DNA of 64,000 nt from Sinomonas terrae (lineage in GTDB: Bacteria; Actinomycetota; Actinomycetes; Actinomycetales; Micrococcaceae), in contig NZ_JAKZBV010000001.1 in the NCBI RefSeq assembly GCF_022539255.1, positions 2,108,001 to 2,172,000 on the forward strand, in the 5' to 3' direction. This document shows positions 31,146 to 39,757 of the stretch, piece by piece. The notes under the pieces are model-generated. The model saw only the letters and a program-made list of their open reading frames with translations, ran no database searches and was not told the origin of the DNA. Within the stretch, counting starts at the first letter, position 1. Each line of letters begins with the position of its first letter. Made by a program: the position numbers and the translations under genes.

Positions 31146-32348
31146 CTACTCGGTGTCGGCCTGCCAGAGGTCGGGGCCGAACACCTCGTACTGGATCTTC
31201 CTGGCCGGGGTCCCGCGGCTGATGAGCTGGCTGCGAACGGCCTGCATGAAGGGCAGGGGCCCGCAGAGGTAGTAGGTTGCGTCCTCGGGCAGTTCGAGGA
31301 CGGAGAGGTCCATGAACCCTTCGTGCTCGTTGTCCGCCAGCGCGCTGTCTGGCTTCTCGTACCACACGTGGAGGCGCGCGTTCGGCAGGGACTCGAGGTC
31401 TTCGGTGACCTGACCGCGGAGGGCGAAGCTCTCCGGGGACGTCCCGGCGTGCAGGAACAGCACCTCGCGCTGCGAACCTTGGGCTGCGAGGTGGCTGAGC
31501 ATCCCGGCGTACGGGGTGACGCCGATGCCCGCGCTGGCGAACACGACCGGGCCGTTGCCCTCGGCCAGGACGACGTCGCCGAACGGTGCCGAGAGAATGA
31601 TCTCGTCACCTACCGTCAGGGAATCATGGATGAGGGTGGACACCTCGCCCTCGGGCCTGCCTGCGTCGTCCACTCGCTTGACGGCGAACGTGCGGTGCTG
31701 GCCGTCGTCCGCGCGGGTGAGGCTGTACTGGCGCGGCTGGTGCAAGCCGTCCTTGGTGGGCATCTGGAGGGTGACGTATTGGCCGGGAAGCGAGGGGTAT
31801 ACATCGCGCTCGTCAGTCCGCTCGACCACGATTGATACGACTTCCTCCGTTTCCGGCCGCTTCTCGGTCACACGCCAAGTGCGCCAGATGTTCTCGGGCT
31901 TGCCGCCGAAGTCGGCGTAGAGGCCGCGTTCGAGATTCATCAGCGTGTTGGCCATGAGCCAGTACACCTCGTCCCAGGCCGCGGCCACCTCGGGGGTGAC
32001 GGCGTCGCCGAGCACGTCGGCGATGGCCCAGAAGAGATGCTCGTGGACGATCTTGTACTGCTTCGGTTCAACCGCGAGGGCGGCGTGCTTGTGACTGATG
32101 CGCGAGAGGAGGGCCTCGGGGACCTCGCCGGGCCGATCGAGGAGCATGGACGCGTAGGCGGCGATGGAGCCAGCGAGGGCCTGCTGCTGGTGGCCGTCGG
32201 CCTGGTTCCCACGGTTGAACACGCCGTCGAACAGTTCGGGGTGCGCCTCGAAGAGGTGCTCGTAGAAGCGTTGGGCGATGGTCTGGATGTTCTCGCCGAC
32301 GGCGGGGAGGGTTGCCTTGACGATCGGGGCAGAGGTTTCAGAGAGCAT
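31146..32348 (-). CDS. hmp: Flavohemoprotein (nitric oxide dioxygenase)
   Basis: This 400-residue protein combines a globin (1-135), an FAD-binding reductase domain (about 150-260) and an NAD-binding domain (about 265-400), and converts NO to nitrate using O2 and NAD(P)H. Globin residues match Hmp: Tyr B10 in RFYEHLFEAHPEL and the proximal His in SHKHAALAVEPKQY. RQYSL binds FAD, and the C-terminal IQYEVFGPDL is the Hmp end. GAGGAG precedes the ATG. The promoter gap has tandem 22-base repeats and a dyad. It lies 98 bases downstream of a DivIVA-like gene. Confidence 0.95.
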   Translation of the reverse strand: MLSETSAPIVKATLPAVGENIQTIAQRFYEHLFEAHPELFDGVFNRGNQADGHQQQALAGSIAAYASMLLDRPGEVPEALLSRISHKHAALAVEPKQYKIVHEHLFWAIADVLGDAVTPEVAAAWDEVYWLMANTLMNLERGLYADFGGKPENIWRTWRVTEKRPETEEVVSIVVERTDERDVYPSLPGQYVTLQMPTKDGLHQPRQYSLTRADDGQHRTFAVKRVDDAGRPEGEVSTLIHDSLTVGDEIILSAPFGDVVLAEGNGPVVFASAGIGVTPYAGMLSHLAAQGSQREVLFLHAGTSPESFALRGQVTEDLESLPNARLHVWYEKPDSALADNEHEGFMDLSVLELPEDATYYLCGPLPFMQAVRSQLISRGTPARKIQYEVFGPDLWQADTE

Positions 32349-32358
32349 GCGTTTACTC

Positions 32359-32380
32359 CTCGTGCAGTTTGCGTAACTGC
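32359..32380 (-). promoter_or_regulatory. Inverted repeat GCAGTT-N5-AACTGC upstream of hmp
   Basis: On the minus strand GCAGTT, ACGCA, AACTGC forms a 17-base dyad about 20 bases before the hmp ATG, next to the 22-base tandem repeats. It is a candidate operator for a nitric-oxide or redox regulator; the identity of the regulator is not visible. Confidence 0.4.
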
Positions 32381-32424
32381 GTTCGGGCGGAACTGATCTG
32401 TCGTTCGGGCGGAACTGATCTGTC
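32381..32424. repeat. Two perfect tandem 22-base repeats upstream of hmp
   Basis: The units at 32381-32402 and 32403-32424 are identical. Each begins GTTCGGGCGGAACTGATC and contains the internal dyad GTTC-N5-GAAC (minus-strand reading). They fill the gap between the DivIVA-like gene and hmp and may be repeated regulator sites. Confidence 0.85.
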
Positions 32425-32446
32425 GGGGATGGGGGAGTCGCGCGGG

Positions 32447-32977
32447 TCAGGCCGAGGCCGGGGCGGCCGCGACCTCGGGCCGTGCGCCGGGGACGTCGCC
32501 GAGCCGGTCCACCTGCTCGGCCAGGGCGTCGATGACGGCGCGGAGCTGGACTTGGGCGACCTTCGTGTACGTGCGGACGTACTCGATCTCCTCGATCGGG
32601 GTGTGATACTCCGGGTTGCCTTCCGGTGATGCGCTCGCACCCGTGCCGGGGGCGGAGTTTCCCGCTGCTTGCTCTGCTCGGCGCAGGATCTCGCTGTATT
32701 GGGTCCGCGCGCTGGCCACGAGATCCTTGGAATATTGTTCGGCCTCGGCGACGAACTTCTCCGCCAGGACCTGGGCCTGACTGATGATCTTGACCATCTC
32801 GTCCTTGCCAGCCGTTTCTCGTGCCTCGAGCTGGACGCGGTCCGCGCTCATCTGGTCGGAAACGGCCTGGAGGAACTGGTGGACGGCCTGAGGGTCGTAG
32901 CCGTACTCCACTTGGGCGAACGTAGCGGTTCGGACCTCGGCGGGGCTGATCCGGGTTCCGTGGGTGCTGGTACTCAT
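32447..32977 (-). CDS. DivIVA-domain protein between two flavohemoglobin genes
   Basis: This 176-residue protein has an N-terminal DivIVA domain (about 8-40, RISPAEVRTATFAQVEYGYDPQAVHQFLQAV), then a coiled-coil region (about 40-100) and a Pro/Gly-rich break followed by a second helix (about 125-160). DivIVA-type proteins form coiled-coil assemblies at membranes, often at cell poles. It is far shorter than the essential Wag31/DivIVA and its ATG overlaps the upstream globin gene by 4 bases, so it is made together with a flavohemoglobin rather than with division genes. A scaffold for the globins is an inference. Confidence 0.8.
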   Translation of the reverse strand: MSTSTHGTRISPAEVRTATFAQVEYGYDPQAVHQFLQAVSDQMSADRVQLEARETAGKDEMVKIISQAQVLAEKFVAEAEQYSKDLVASARTQYSEILRRAEQAAGNSAPGTGASASPEGNPEYHTPIEEIEYVRTYTKVAQVQLRAVIDALAEQVDRLGDVPGARPEVAAAPASA

Positions 32978-34140
32978 CGTGTCCCTTCTAGCTGCTCTTC
33001 TCCGGTTGGGGAGGAGTTGTCCTCGATGCCGGTGTAGTCCTCGTATCGGATGTCTCCGCGCGGTACCCCGGACCCGACAAGCTCACTGACGGCGTGGGCC
33101 ACCATTGGGCCCGAGCCGCAGACCAAGGCCAGTCGGCCCGACGACGACGCGTGCGTCGCCGCGGCGCTGCCGACCTTCCCCTTGAGGCCCGGGAAGGTCG
33201 CGTCGTCTGAGACGACGGGGTGGAACGAAAACCAGGGTTCGTGTGCGGCCAGGGCCGTCAGACGCGGCTGGTCGTAGAGGTTCCAAGGCACCCGGGCCCC
33301 ATGGAAGAGATCCACCCGGGGGCCGGAGCCATTCTCGCGCCACTGGGTCGCGGCGCTGTCGAGCACTGCAGATAGCGGGGCCAGGCCCGTCCCGCCGGCG
33401 ACGAGGAGGAGGTCCCGGCCAGCCTCGGCCTTGAGCTGGTCCCCGACGGGGGCGCCGATGCGGAGAACGTCGCCAGGATTCGTCTTCCGCACCGCGGCGG
33501 TGCTGAAGAGCCCGCCCGGGACAAGCTGGACGTGGAACTCGACGGTCCCGTCCGCCCGCTGCGCGTTCGCAGGGCTCAGGTACCGCCAGGTGCGGGGCAA
33601 GGCTGGGACCTCGACGGCGGCGGACTGGCCCGGAGCGTAGGCGAAGTCGTGGGGGAGGCGCACCTGCAGGACGGCGACGTCGAGGCTTCGGCGTTCGACG
33701 GCGGTCACTTCCCCATCCCACCAGGGCGGAGTTTCGTCCGAGGCGTCCTCGGCGGCGATGACCATGACCTTGGCGATGAGCCCGTAGGCCTCCGCCCAGT
33801 CCGCCGCGACCTGCTCGGTCCACTCGGCTCCCACGAAGCGCTGGAGGGTAGCCAGGAACGAGGAACCCAGCATCGAATAATGCTCCGGGACGACCGCGAA
33901 TCGTCGGTGGTCGCGTCCGAGCTGGCCGAGGAATCCGTTGACCTCATCGATCCGGTCCACGCGGCTGATGATATGACCCAGTGCAGCAAACAGCTTGTCC
34001 CGCTGGGCGCCCATCGCCACCGGGAACATCTCCCGCAGCTCTGGGTGGTGGGCGAAGAGGTGCGAGTAGAAGTACAGCGGAACCTCGTCCCCCTGGGCGG
34101 TCGCGATGGACCACGTCCGCTTCAGGGCATTCGAATCCAT
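32974..34140 (-). CDS. Second flavohemoglobin-like protein (globin plus ferredoxin-reductase domains)
   Basis: This 388-residue protein has an N-terminal globin (about 1-135, LYFYSHLFAHHPELREMFP, proximal His in LGRDHRRFAVVPEHY), an FAD domain (about 140-240, WRYLSPANA in place of RxYSL) and an NAD domain (GGTGLAPLSAVL). The C-terminus ends with a RYEDYTGIED stretch rather than the Hmp EVFGP end. It belongs to the divergent actinobacterial flavohemoglobin group, whose electron donor and substrate are less settled than for Hmp. It is the first gene of the cassette, overlapping the DivIVA-like gene. Confidence 0.87.
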   Translation of the reverse strand: MDSNALKRTWSIATAQGDEVPLYFYSHLFAHHPELREMFPVAMGAQRDKLFAALGHIISRVDRIDEVNGFLGQLGRDHRRFAVVPEHYSMLGSSFLATLQRFVGAEWTEQVAADWAEAYGLIAKVMVIAAEDASDETPPWWDGEVTAVERRSLDVAVLQVRLPHDFAYAPGQSAAVEVPALPRTWRYLSPANAQRADGTVEFHVQLVPGGLFSTAAVRKTNPGDVLRIGAPVGDQLKAEAGRDLLLVAGGTGLAPLSAVLDSAATQWRENGSGPRVDLFHGARVPWNLYDQPRLTALAAHEPWFSFHPVVSDDATFPGLKGKVGSAAATHASSSGRLALVCGSGPMVAHAVSELVGSGVPRGDIRYEDYTGIEDNSSPTGEEQLEGTR

Positions 34141-34382
34141 GTAGCCGTCCCTTCCGCGCTGTACGCGCGTTCTCTGCCTGAGGTCCAGAAGGGCTCCTTC
34201 GAGCCCAGGTCCCCCAAGCAGCCAAGGGCCGCTCGCAGAAAGCTACACGCTCCGGCTGCGCCAATACCAATCGGGACGGCGCACGCCCGGTTGTCGGTGC
34301 CTTCGAGCGGCTGGCAAGTTGGCCGAAGTCCCGGCACATGGCAAGGTTGGTCTGTGAACTCCACGGCGCTCGGAGAAGGATC

Positions 34383-35414
34383 ATGATGGCGGCCGCAGGA
34401 CGGCGAGCCCCGAGATCGGGGCCCTCGAACTCCTCCGCAGCTGGGATCGATTTCAGGAGCGCCGCTCCCGCTCCGGTTGTTCTCGTCTCCGGGCCCGAGG
34501 ACTACCTTGCGGCGCGAGCCATGGATTCCATACGGAAAAAGGCGCGCACCGCGCATCCCGATCTTGAGCTCACGCGTCTCGATGCCCAGACGTACGCACC
34601 CGGCGCGCTCCTGCTCGCGGCGTCCCCGTCACTGTTCGGCGAGCAGAAGTACATCGAGGCGAGCGGCCTCGAATCGATGAACGAGGACTTCCTCAAGGAC
34701 GCTCTGGCCTACCTCTCCGCTCCGGAGCCGGACATTGTCCTCGTCCTTCGGCACGCCGGCGGAACCCGCGGGAAGAAGCTCCTCGACGCCGTGCGCGGCT
34801 CGGGGGCGCCAGTCGTCGACTGCCAGCCGCTCAAGAGGGACGCGGACAAGGCGGCCTTCGTCGCCGCCGAATTCAAGGGGTCCGGGCGCCGGATCGAGCG
34901 CGAGGCAATCGACGCCCTCGTAGCAGCAGTTGGCAGCAGCCTGGCGGAACTGGGGGCGGCATGCAGTCAGCTTCAGCTCGATTCGACGTCGACCGTGGAC
35001 GTCGCAACCGTCGAGAAGTACTTCGGCGGACGGGTCGAGGCGACCGCCTTCAAGGTGGCTGACGCCGCACTCGCCGGCCGCGCCGCCTTAGCGCTGTCCA
35101 CCTTCCGACATGCCGTCGAGACCGGAGTGGACCCCGTTCCGATCGTCGCCGCCGTCGGTTCGAAGCTGCGGACGCTCGCGAAGGTGGCGGGCGAGAACGG
35201 CTCTGCCCAGAGCATCGCGCGAACGCTCGGTCTGCAGCCTTGGCTTGTGGAGCAGGCTCAGCGCGACATCCGGGGGTGGACACCGAAGAGCCTCGCGACG
35301 GCCATCCGAGCCGTCGCCGAGGCCGACGCCGAAGTCAAGGGACTCGCCCGGGACCCGGCTTACGCCGTCGAGCGGGCCCTCGCCGTCGTGAGTGCATCCG
35401 CGCGAGCCCGCTGA
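34383..35414 (+). CDS. holA: DNA polymerase III delta subunit
   Basis: This 343-residue clamp-loader subunit opens the beta clamp. The sequence PAPVVLVSGPEDYLAARAMDSIRKKA (about 25-50) starts the AAA-like domain, and VEKYFGGRVEATAFKVADAAL and the C-terminal collar domain ending YAVERAL are typical of HolA. The ATG at 34383 has GGAGAAGGA directly upstream; earlier in-frame ATG codons lack support. In related genomes holA follows comEC directly; here about 7.5 kb separates them. It is convergent with rpsT, with a shared terminator hairpin between. Confidence 0.92.
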   Translation: MMAAAGRRAPRSGPSNSSAAGIDFRSAAPAPVVLVSGPEDYLAARAMDSIRKKARTAHPDLELTRLDAQTYAPGALLLAASPSLFGEQKYIEASGLESMNEDFLKDALAYLSAPEPDIVLVLRHAGGTRGKKLLDAVRGSGAPVVDCQPLKRDADKAAFVAAEFKGSGRRIEREAIDALVAAVGSSLAELGAACSQLQLDSTSTVDVATVEKYFGGRVEATAFKVADAALAGRAALALSTFRHAVETGVDPVPIVAAVGSKLRTLAKVAGENGSAQSIARTLGLQPWLVEQAQRDIRGWTPKSLATAIRAVAEADAEVKGLARDPAYAVERALAVVSASARAR

Positions 35415-35435
35415 GCCCGGGGCCCACTTAACCAC

Positions 35436-35471
35436 CTGGGGCCGGGCATCCATGCGGATGCCCGGCCCCAG
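35436..35471. terminator. Bidirectional terminator between holA and rpsT
   Basis: A perfect 16-bp stem (arms 35436-35451 and 35456-35471) with loop ATGC contains the core GGGCATCC/GGATGCCC. It lies between the convergent ends of holA and rpsT. The same core occurs at 50398-50435 and at the window end. Confidence 0.85.
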
Positions 35472-35490
35472 CTGTTGCCTGACGGGTGTG

Positions 35491-35751
35491 TCAGAGCGCG
35501 TTGACCTTCTTGGCGATCGCCGACTTGCGGTTCGCCGCCTGGTTCTTGTGGATCACGCCCTTGCTCACAGCCTTGTCGAGCTTCTTGGTCGCACGAAGCA
35601 GCGCCGAGTTCGCGGCGTCCTTGTCGGATGCCTCGACGGCCGCGTTGACCGAGCGGATGAGGGTCTTGAGCTCGGACTTGACGGCCATGTTGCGCTGGCG
35701 GGCCTTCTCGTTGGTGAGAATCCGCTTCTTCTGGGACTTGATGTTCGCCAC
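35491..35751 (-). CDS. rpsT: 30S ribosomal protein S20
   Basis: This 86-residue basic protein binds 16S rRNA. It begins MANIKSQKKRILTNEKARQRN, has the conserved SELKTLIR and ATKKLDKAVSKGVIHKNQAANRKSAIAKKVN stretches, and matches S20 over its full length. It is monocistronic on the minus strand, convergent to holA and divergent from lepA. Confidence 0.97.
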   Translation of the reverse strand: MANIKSQKKRILTNEKARQRNMAVKSELKTLIRSVNAAVEASDKDAANSALLRATKKLDKAVSKGVIHKNQAANRKSAIAKKVNAL

Positions 35752-36067
35752 GTGTGAACTTTCTTGTTTCGCTAACAGGGTCTAGAGGGCTTTCAGGCCG
35801 GCCTCGACTGAGCGGCGTGGGGATGCCTATGGCAGCCGACCATCAGTGCCCGTCGACCTGCACGGACACACAGCAGTCAATCGTAGCAGACCGAGGCCGT
35901 CCCGATCCCTTCATCCCGCACGGCGCGGCGCGGGCTCCGGGCTCTGCGGCAGGACAGGATCCGTGGGAGACTGGGAAGTCAGCATTGCCCCGCTGGCACA
36001 GGATAGCTGGATAAGCAGTAGCAGCGCACGAACAGCATGCCGCACAGAGCAGTAGAGGACGTACAGG
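35752..36067. other. Divergent rpsT/lepA promoter region, no gene seen
   Basis: The 316-base gap between rpsT and lepA carries no supported coding sequence. It should hold the promoters of both genes; on the minus strand TACGAT (about 35879-35884) is a possible rpsT -10 box. I see no strong hairpin or repeat here. Confidence 0.5.
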
Positions 36068-37921
36068 GTGTCTCCACAGGCCCGCACCGCACCGGTGCCC
36101 GCCGCGACCGATCCGTCGATCATCCGCAACTTTTGCATCATCGCCCACATCGACCACGGCAAGTCGACCCTCGCGGACCGCATGCTGCAGTTCACCGGGG
36201 TCGTGCAGCCGCGCGATATGAAGGCGCAGTACCTCGATCGCATGGACATCGAGCGCGAACGCGGGATCACGATCAAGTCCCAGGCGGTCCGCATGCCATG
36301 GGAGGTCGAGGACGTCTCGTATGCGCTCAACATGATCGACACCCCCGGCCACGTCGACTTCACGTACGAGGTGTCGCGATCACTGGCCGCGTGCGAGGGA
36401 GCGGTTCTGCTCGTCGACGCTGCGCAGGGCATCGAGGCCCAGACGCTTGCGAACCTGTACCTCGCCATGGAGAACGACCTCCATATCATCCCGGTCCTGA
36501 ACAAGATCGACCTCCCCGCGGCCCAGCCTGAGAAGTACGCCGAAGAACTCGCCAACCTGATCGGTGGCGATCCGGCTGAGGTTCTGAAGGTCTCGGGGAA
36601 GACCGGAGTGGGCGTGGAGGGCCTCCTCGACCGCATTGTGCAGGACATCCCAGCCCCCGTCGGCGATGCCAAGGCTCCCGCCCGGGCGATGATCTTCGAC
36701 TCGGTCTACGACACGTATCGGGGTGTTGTGACCTACGTGCGCGTGGTCGACGGCGCGCTCTCGCCGCGCGAGCGAATCCAGATGATGTCCACGAAGGCCA
36801 GCCACGAGCTCCTCGAGATCGGGGTGATCTCGCCCGAGCCCATCCCGAGCAAGGGCCTCGGGGTTGGCGAGGTCGGCTATCTCATCACGGGCGTGAAGGA
36901 CGTGCGGCAGTCCAAGGTCGGCGATACCGTCACGAACCTCTCCCGCCCGGCGGCGCAGTCCCTCGGCGGCTACGAGGACCCCAAGCCGATGGTCTTCTCG
37001 GGCCTCTACCCACTGGACGGCTCCGACTACCCCGATCTCCGGGATGCCCTGGACAAGCTCAAGCTCAACGACGCGGCGCTCGTCTACGAACCCGAGACGT
37101 CGGCGGCGCTCGGCTTCGGCTTCCGCGTCGGCTTCCTCGGGCTGCTGCATCTGGAAATCGTGCGCGAGCGCCTCGAGCGCGAGTTCAATCTCGACCTCAT
37201 CTCGACTGCTCCGAACGTCATCTACGAGGTCACCCTCGAAGACAAGTCGGTTGTCACGGTCACCAACCCGAGCGAGTTCCCGACGGGCAAGGTCAAGGAA
37301 GTCCGGGAGCCGATGGTTTCGGCCACCATCCTCGCCCCGAACGAATTCGTCGGCGCGATCATGGAGCTCTGCCAGGGCCGTCGCGGCCAGATGAAGGGTA
37401 TGGACTACCTGTCCGAGGACCGCGTCGAGCTGCGCTACTGGATGCCTCTCGCGGAGATCGTGTTCGACTTCTTCGACCAGCTCAAGTCGAAGACACGCGG
37501 GTACGCCTCGCTCGACTGGAAGGCCGAGGGAGAGCAGGCCGCGGACCTCGTCAAGGTCGACATCCTCCTCCAGGGCGAGCAGGTCGACGCCTTCAGCGCC
37601 ATCACCCACCGCGACAAGGCCTATTCGTACGGGGTCATGATGACCTCGAAGCTGCGCGAGCTCATTCCGCGTCAGCAGTTCGAGGTGCCGATCCAGGCGG
37701 CGATCGGCTCCCGCATCATCGCGCGCGAGAACATCCGCGCCATCCGCAAGGACGTCCTCGCAAAGTGCTACGGCGGTGACATCACCCGCAAGCGCAAGCT
37801 CTTGGAGAAGCAGAAAGAGGGCAAGAAGCGCATGAAGATGGTGGGCCGCGTGGAGGTTCCCCAGGAGGCGTTCATCGCGGCGCTGACCACGGACGAATCG
37901 AAGGACAAGGCCAAGAAGTAG
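36068..37921 (+). CDS. lepA: Elongation factor 4 (LepA)
   Basis: This 617-residue translational GTPase acts on ribosomes (back-translocation or 30S assembly). Motifs are G1 AHIDHGKSTLADR, G3 IDTPGHVDF, G4 NKIDLPAA, and the LepA-specific C-terminal domain (about 495-615) ending with KMVGRVEVPQEAFIAAL. Full family length. The GTG at 36068 is the accepted start by alignment to family N-termini with a short extension. It is followed by hemW, the conserved order. Confidence 0.97.
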   Translation: MSPQARTAPVPAATDPSIIRNFCIIAHIDHGKSTLADRMLQFTGVVQPRDMKAQYLDRMDIERERGITIKSQAVRMPWEVEDVSYALNMIDTPGHVDFTYEVSRSLAACEGAVLLVDAAQGIEAQTLANLYLAMENDLHIIPVLNKIDLPAAQPEKYAEELANLIGGDPAEVLKVSGKTGVGVEGLLDRIVQDIPAPVGDAKAPARAMIFDSVYDTYRGVVTYVRVVDGALSPRERIQMMSTKASHELLEIGVISPEPIPSKGLGVGEVGYLITGVKDVRQSKVGDTVTNLSRPAAQSLGGYEDPKPMVFSGLYPLDGSDYPDLRDALDKLKLNDAALVYEPETSAALGFGFRVGFLGLLHLEIVRERLEREFNLDLISTAPNVIYEVTLEDKSVVTVTNPSEFPTGKVKEVREPMVSATILAPNEFVGAIMELCQGRRGQMKGMDYLSEDRVELRYWMPLAEIVFDFFDQLKSKTRGYASLDWKAEGEQAADLVKVDILLQGEQVDAFSAITHRDKAYSYGVMMTSKLRELIPRQQFEVPIQAAIGSRIIARENIRAIRKDVLAKCYGGDITRKRKLLEKQKEGKKRMKMVGRVEVPQEAFIAALTTDESKDKAKK

Positions 37922-37976
37922 GTACTACCCAGGTGCACGTTTTCACTGCGGCCCACCAGAAGGCGGTGGCGTAGGT

Positions 37977-39227
37977 TTGGCCAGCAGCCTTCCGCTCGGG
38001 GACCCGGCGCCGGCCGACGGCGTCCTGCCGCCCCAGGCGGCCCTAGACGCCGAGGCGCGGAGCTTCTCGCTCTACGCCCACATCCCGTTCTGCTCGGTAC
38101 GCTGCGGCTATTGCGATTTCAATACGTACACGGCGGCCGAGCTGGGCGGGGGAGCTTCGCAGAACGAGTACGCGCAGACGGCCGTCGACGAGGTGCGCCT
38201 CGCGGCTCGCGCGCTCGACGCCTCAGGGGTGCCCCGGCGTCGTCTGTCCACTGTGTTCTTCGGCGGAGGCACTCCGACGCTCCTGCCTGCCCACGACCTC
38301 GCCGCCATCCTCAAGGCAGCGGTCGGCGAATGGGGCCTCGCGCCGGGCGCTGAGGTGACCACGGAGGCCAACCCCGACTCGGTGACCCCTGACTCCCTCC
38401 TTGCCCTGCGGGAGGCCGGATTCACGCGCGTATCCTTCGGCATGCAGTCAGCGGTCCCGCACGTCCTCCGTGTTCTGGACCGCACCCATACTCCAAGCCG
38501 TGTCCCTGAGGCCGTCCGCTGGGCTCGGGATGCCGGGCTCGACGTGAGCCTCGACCTCATCTACGGCACCCCCGGGGAGAGCATGGATGACTGGCGCTGG
38601 TCCCTCGATGCCGCCCTCGCCTCCGAACCAGATCACGTGAGCGCCTATGCCCTCATCGTGGAGGAGGGCACGCGCCTTGCCGCGCAGATTCGCCGCGGTC
38701 AGGTCCCTGACGTCGACGACGACGACCACGCGGCCAAGTACGAGGTCGCCGATGCGGTCCTCGGCAGCGCCGGCTTCCACTGGTACGAGGTGAGCAACTG
38801 GGCACGGAGCGCAGAGGGCGACAGCCCCGATGCGGGCAGGTTCGAGTGCCGCCACAACCTCGCCTACTGGCACGGCGGGGACTGGTGGGGCGTGGGGCCG
38901 GGCGCGCACTCGCACGTCGGCGGGGTCCGCTGGTGGAACGTCAAGCATCCGCGCGCCTACGCCGCACGTCTGGCCCAAGCGGAATCGCCGGCCGCAGGAC
39001 GTGAGACGCTCGACGACGCGACGCGCCTGGAGGAGCGCATCATCCTCGAGCTCCGACTCGCCGCTGGCCTCCCGATCGGCGTCCTCCCCGCGTCGTCAAG
39101 ACACGAGGTCGCGGGGCTCATTGCCGAGGGTCTCGTCGACGGACCCTCCGCGTTCCAGGGGCGCCTCGTCCTCACCCTTGCGGGGAGGCTCCTCGCGGAC
39201 GCGGTGGTGCGCCGCCTCATGCCCTGA
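37977..39227 (+). CDS. hemW: Radical SAM heme chaperone HemW
   Basis: This 416-residue radical-SAM protein is the HemN-like type now seen as a heme chaperone. The CxxxCxxC cluster motif is CSVRCGYCDF (about residues 38-47), preceded by LYAHIPF. FFGGGTPTLL, TTEANPDSV, RVSFGMQSA and LIYGTPGES follow in the expected order. It lacks the extra N-terminal residues of true coproporphyrinogen dehydrogenase HemN. TTG start at 37977, 55 bases after lepA. Confidence 0.92.
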   Translation: MASSLPLGDPAPADGVLPPQAALDAEARSFSLYAHIPFCSVRCGYCDFNTYTAAELGGGASQNEYAQTAVDEVRLAARALDASGVPRRRLSTVFFGGGTPTLLPAHDLAAILKAAVGEWGLAPGAEVTTEANPDSVTPDSLLALREAGFTRVSFGMQSAVPHVLRVLDRTHTPSRVPEAVRWARDAGLDVSLDLIYGTPGESMDDWRWSLDAALASEPDHVSAYALIVEEGTRLAAQIRRGQVPDVDDDDHAAKYEVADAVLGSAGFHWYEVSNWARSAEGDSPDAGRFECRHNLAYWHGGDWWGVGPGAHSHVGGVRWWNVKHPRAYAARLAQAESPAAGRETLDDATRLEERIILELRLAAGLPIGVLPASSRHEVAGLIAEGLVDGPSAFQGRLVLTLAGRLLADAVVRRLMP

Positions 39228-39244
39228 GCCGGGCACGCCACCTT

Positions 39245-39279
39245 TGCCCGGACCGGACCTGCAGGGCCGGGTCCGGGCA
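39245..39279. terminator. Terminator between hemW and the DUF4870 gene
   Basis: TGCCCGGACC (39245-39254) pairs with GGTCCGGGCA (39270-39279) around a 15-base loop that itself contains the palindrome CCTGCAGG. It lies between two convergent genes. Confidence 0.65.
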
Positions 39280-39302
39280 GATCGGCGTCTACTCGAACAG
39301 GC

Positions 39303-39707
39303 TCACTTGATCCACCGCAGATTGAATCGGTAGCGGAACGGCTGCCCGCGGTTGACCTCGATGCCTGCGGTCACGGAGAGGATCGCGAGCCCCACCCAGA
39401 TGAGCGTCGCCACCACAGCAAGGTAGACACCGATCACGGGGATGAACGAGAACAGGTTCAGCACCAGCGCGGCGAGCGTCGGAGGCAACGTGAAGTTGAG
39501 CGCTTCCTTTGATTCCTGGGCCGTAAAGGGGCCTCGATCCTTGAAGCAGAGGTAGACGAGCAGGGAGGGGACGCAGCCGAGAATCCCGCCGAAATGTGCG
39601 AGGGTGGCCCACTGACGGTCTTCGCTGGCGGTAAAAGGCTCGCTGCCTCCGACCTTCCCGAGCCTGCCCCCTTGGGGCTCACGGTGATCCTGCCAGTTCT
39701 GGGACAC
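39303..39707 (-). CDS. DUF4870 membrane protein
   Basis: This 134-residue small membrane protein has an N-terminal polar region (1-30), then DRQWATLAHFGGILGCVPSLLVYLCFKDRGPFTAQESKEALNF-type sequence and two further hydrophobic stretches (FSFIPVIGVYLAVVATLIWVG), ending with RGQPFRYRFNLRWIK. The pattern (WATLAH, ESKEALNF-Q) is that of DUF4870/Tic20-like proteins. Function is unknown. It starts with GTG at 39707 and has AGGAAG upstream. Confidence 0.87.
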   Translation of the reverse strand: MSQNWQDHREPQGGRLGKVGGSEPFTASEDRQWATLAHFGGILGCVPSLLVYLCFKDRGPFTAQESKEALNFTLPPTLAALVLNLFSFIPVIGVYLAVVATLIWVGLAILSVTAGIEVNRGQPFRYRFNLRWIK

Positions 39708-39757
39708 AGCACTTCCTTGCGTTCGGGAACAGGGTCTTGGCCCTCAGAATACCGAAC

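Noticed and set aside
30702..31835. Plus-strand frame covering the DUF2277 gene and the opposite strand of hmp
   Set aside because: It lacks domain patterns and conflicts with two well-supported genes; DUF2277 uses another frame.
34141..34382. Remnant of the missing comEC C-terminus just before holA
   Set aside because: One frame reads a short NRDGARPVV-like stretch that faintly recalls ComEC ends, but it is too short and weak to support; a comparison with a full-length ComEC would be needed.
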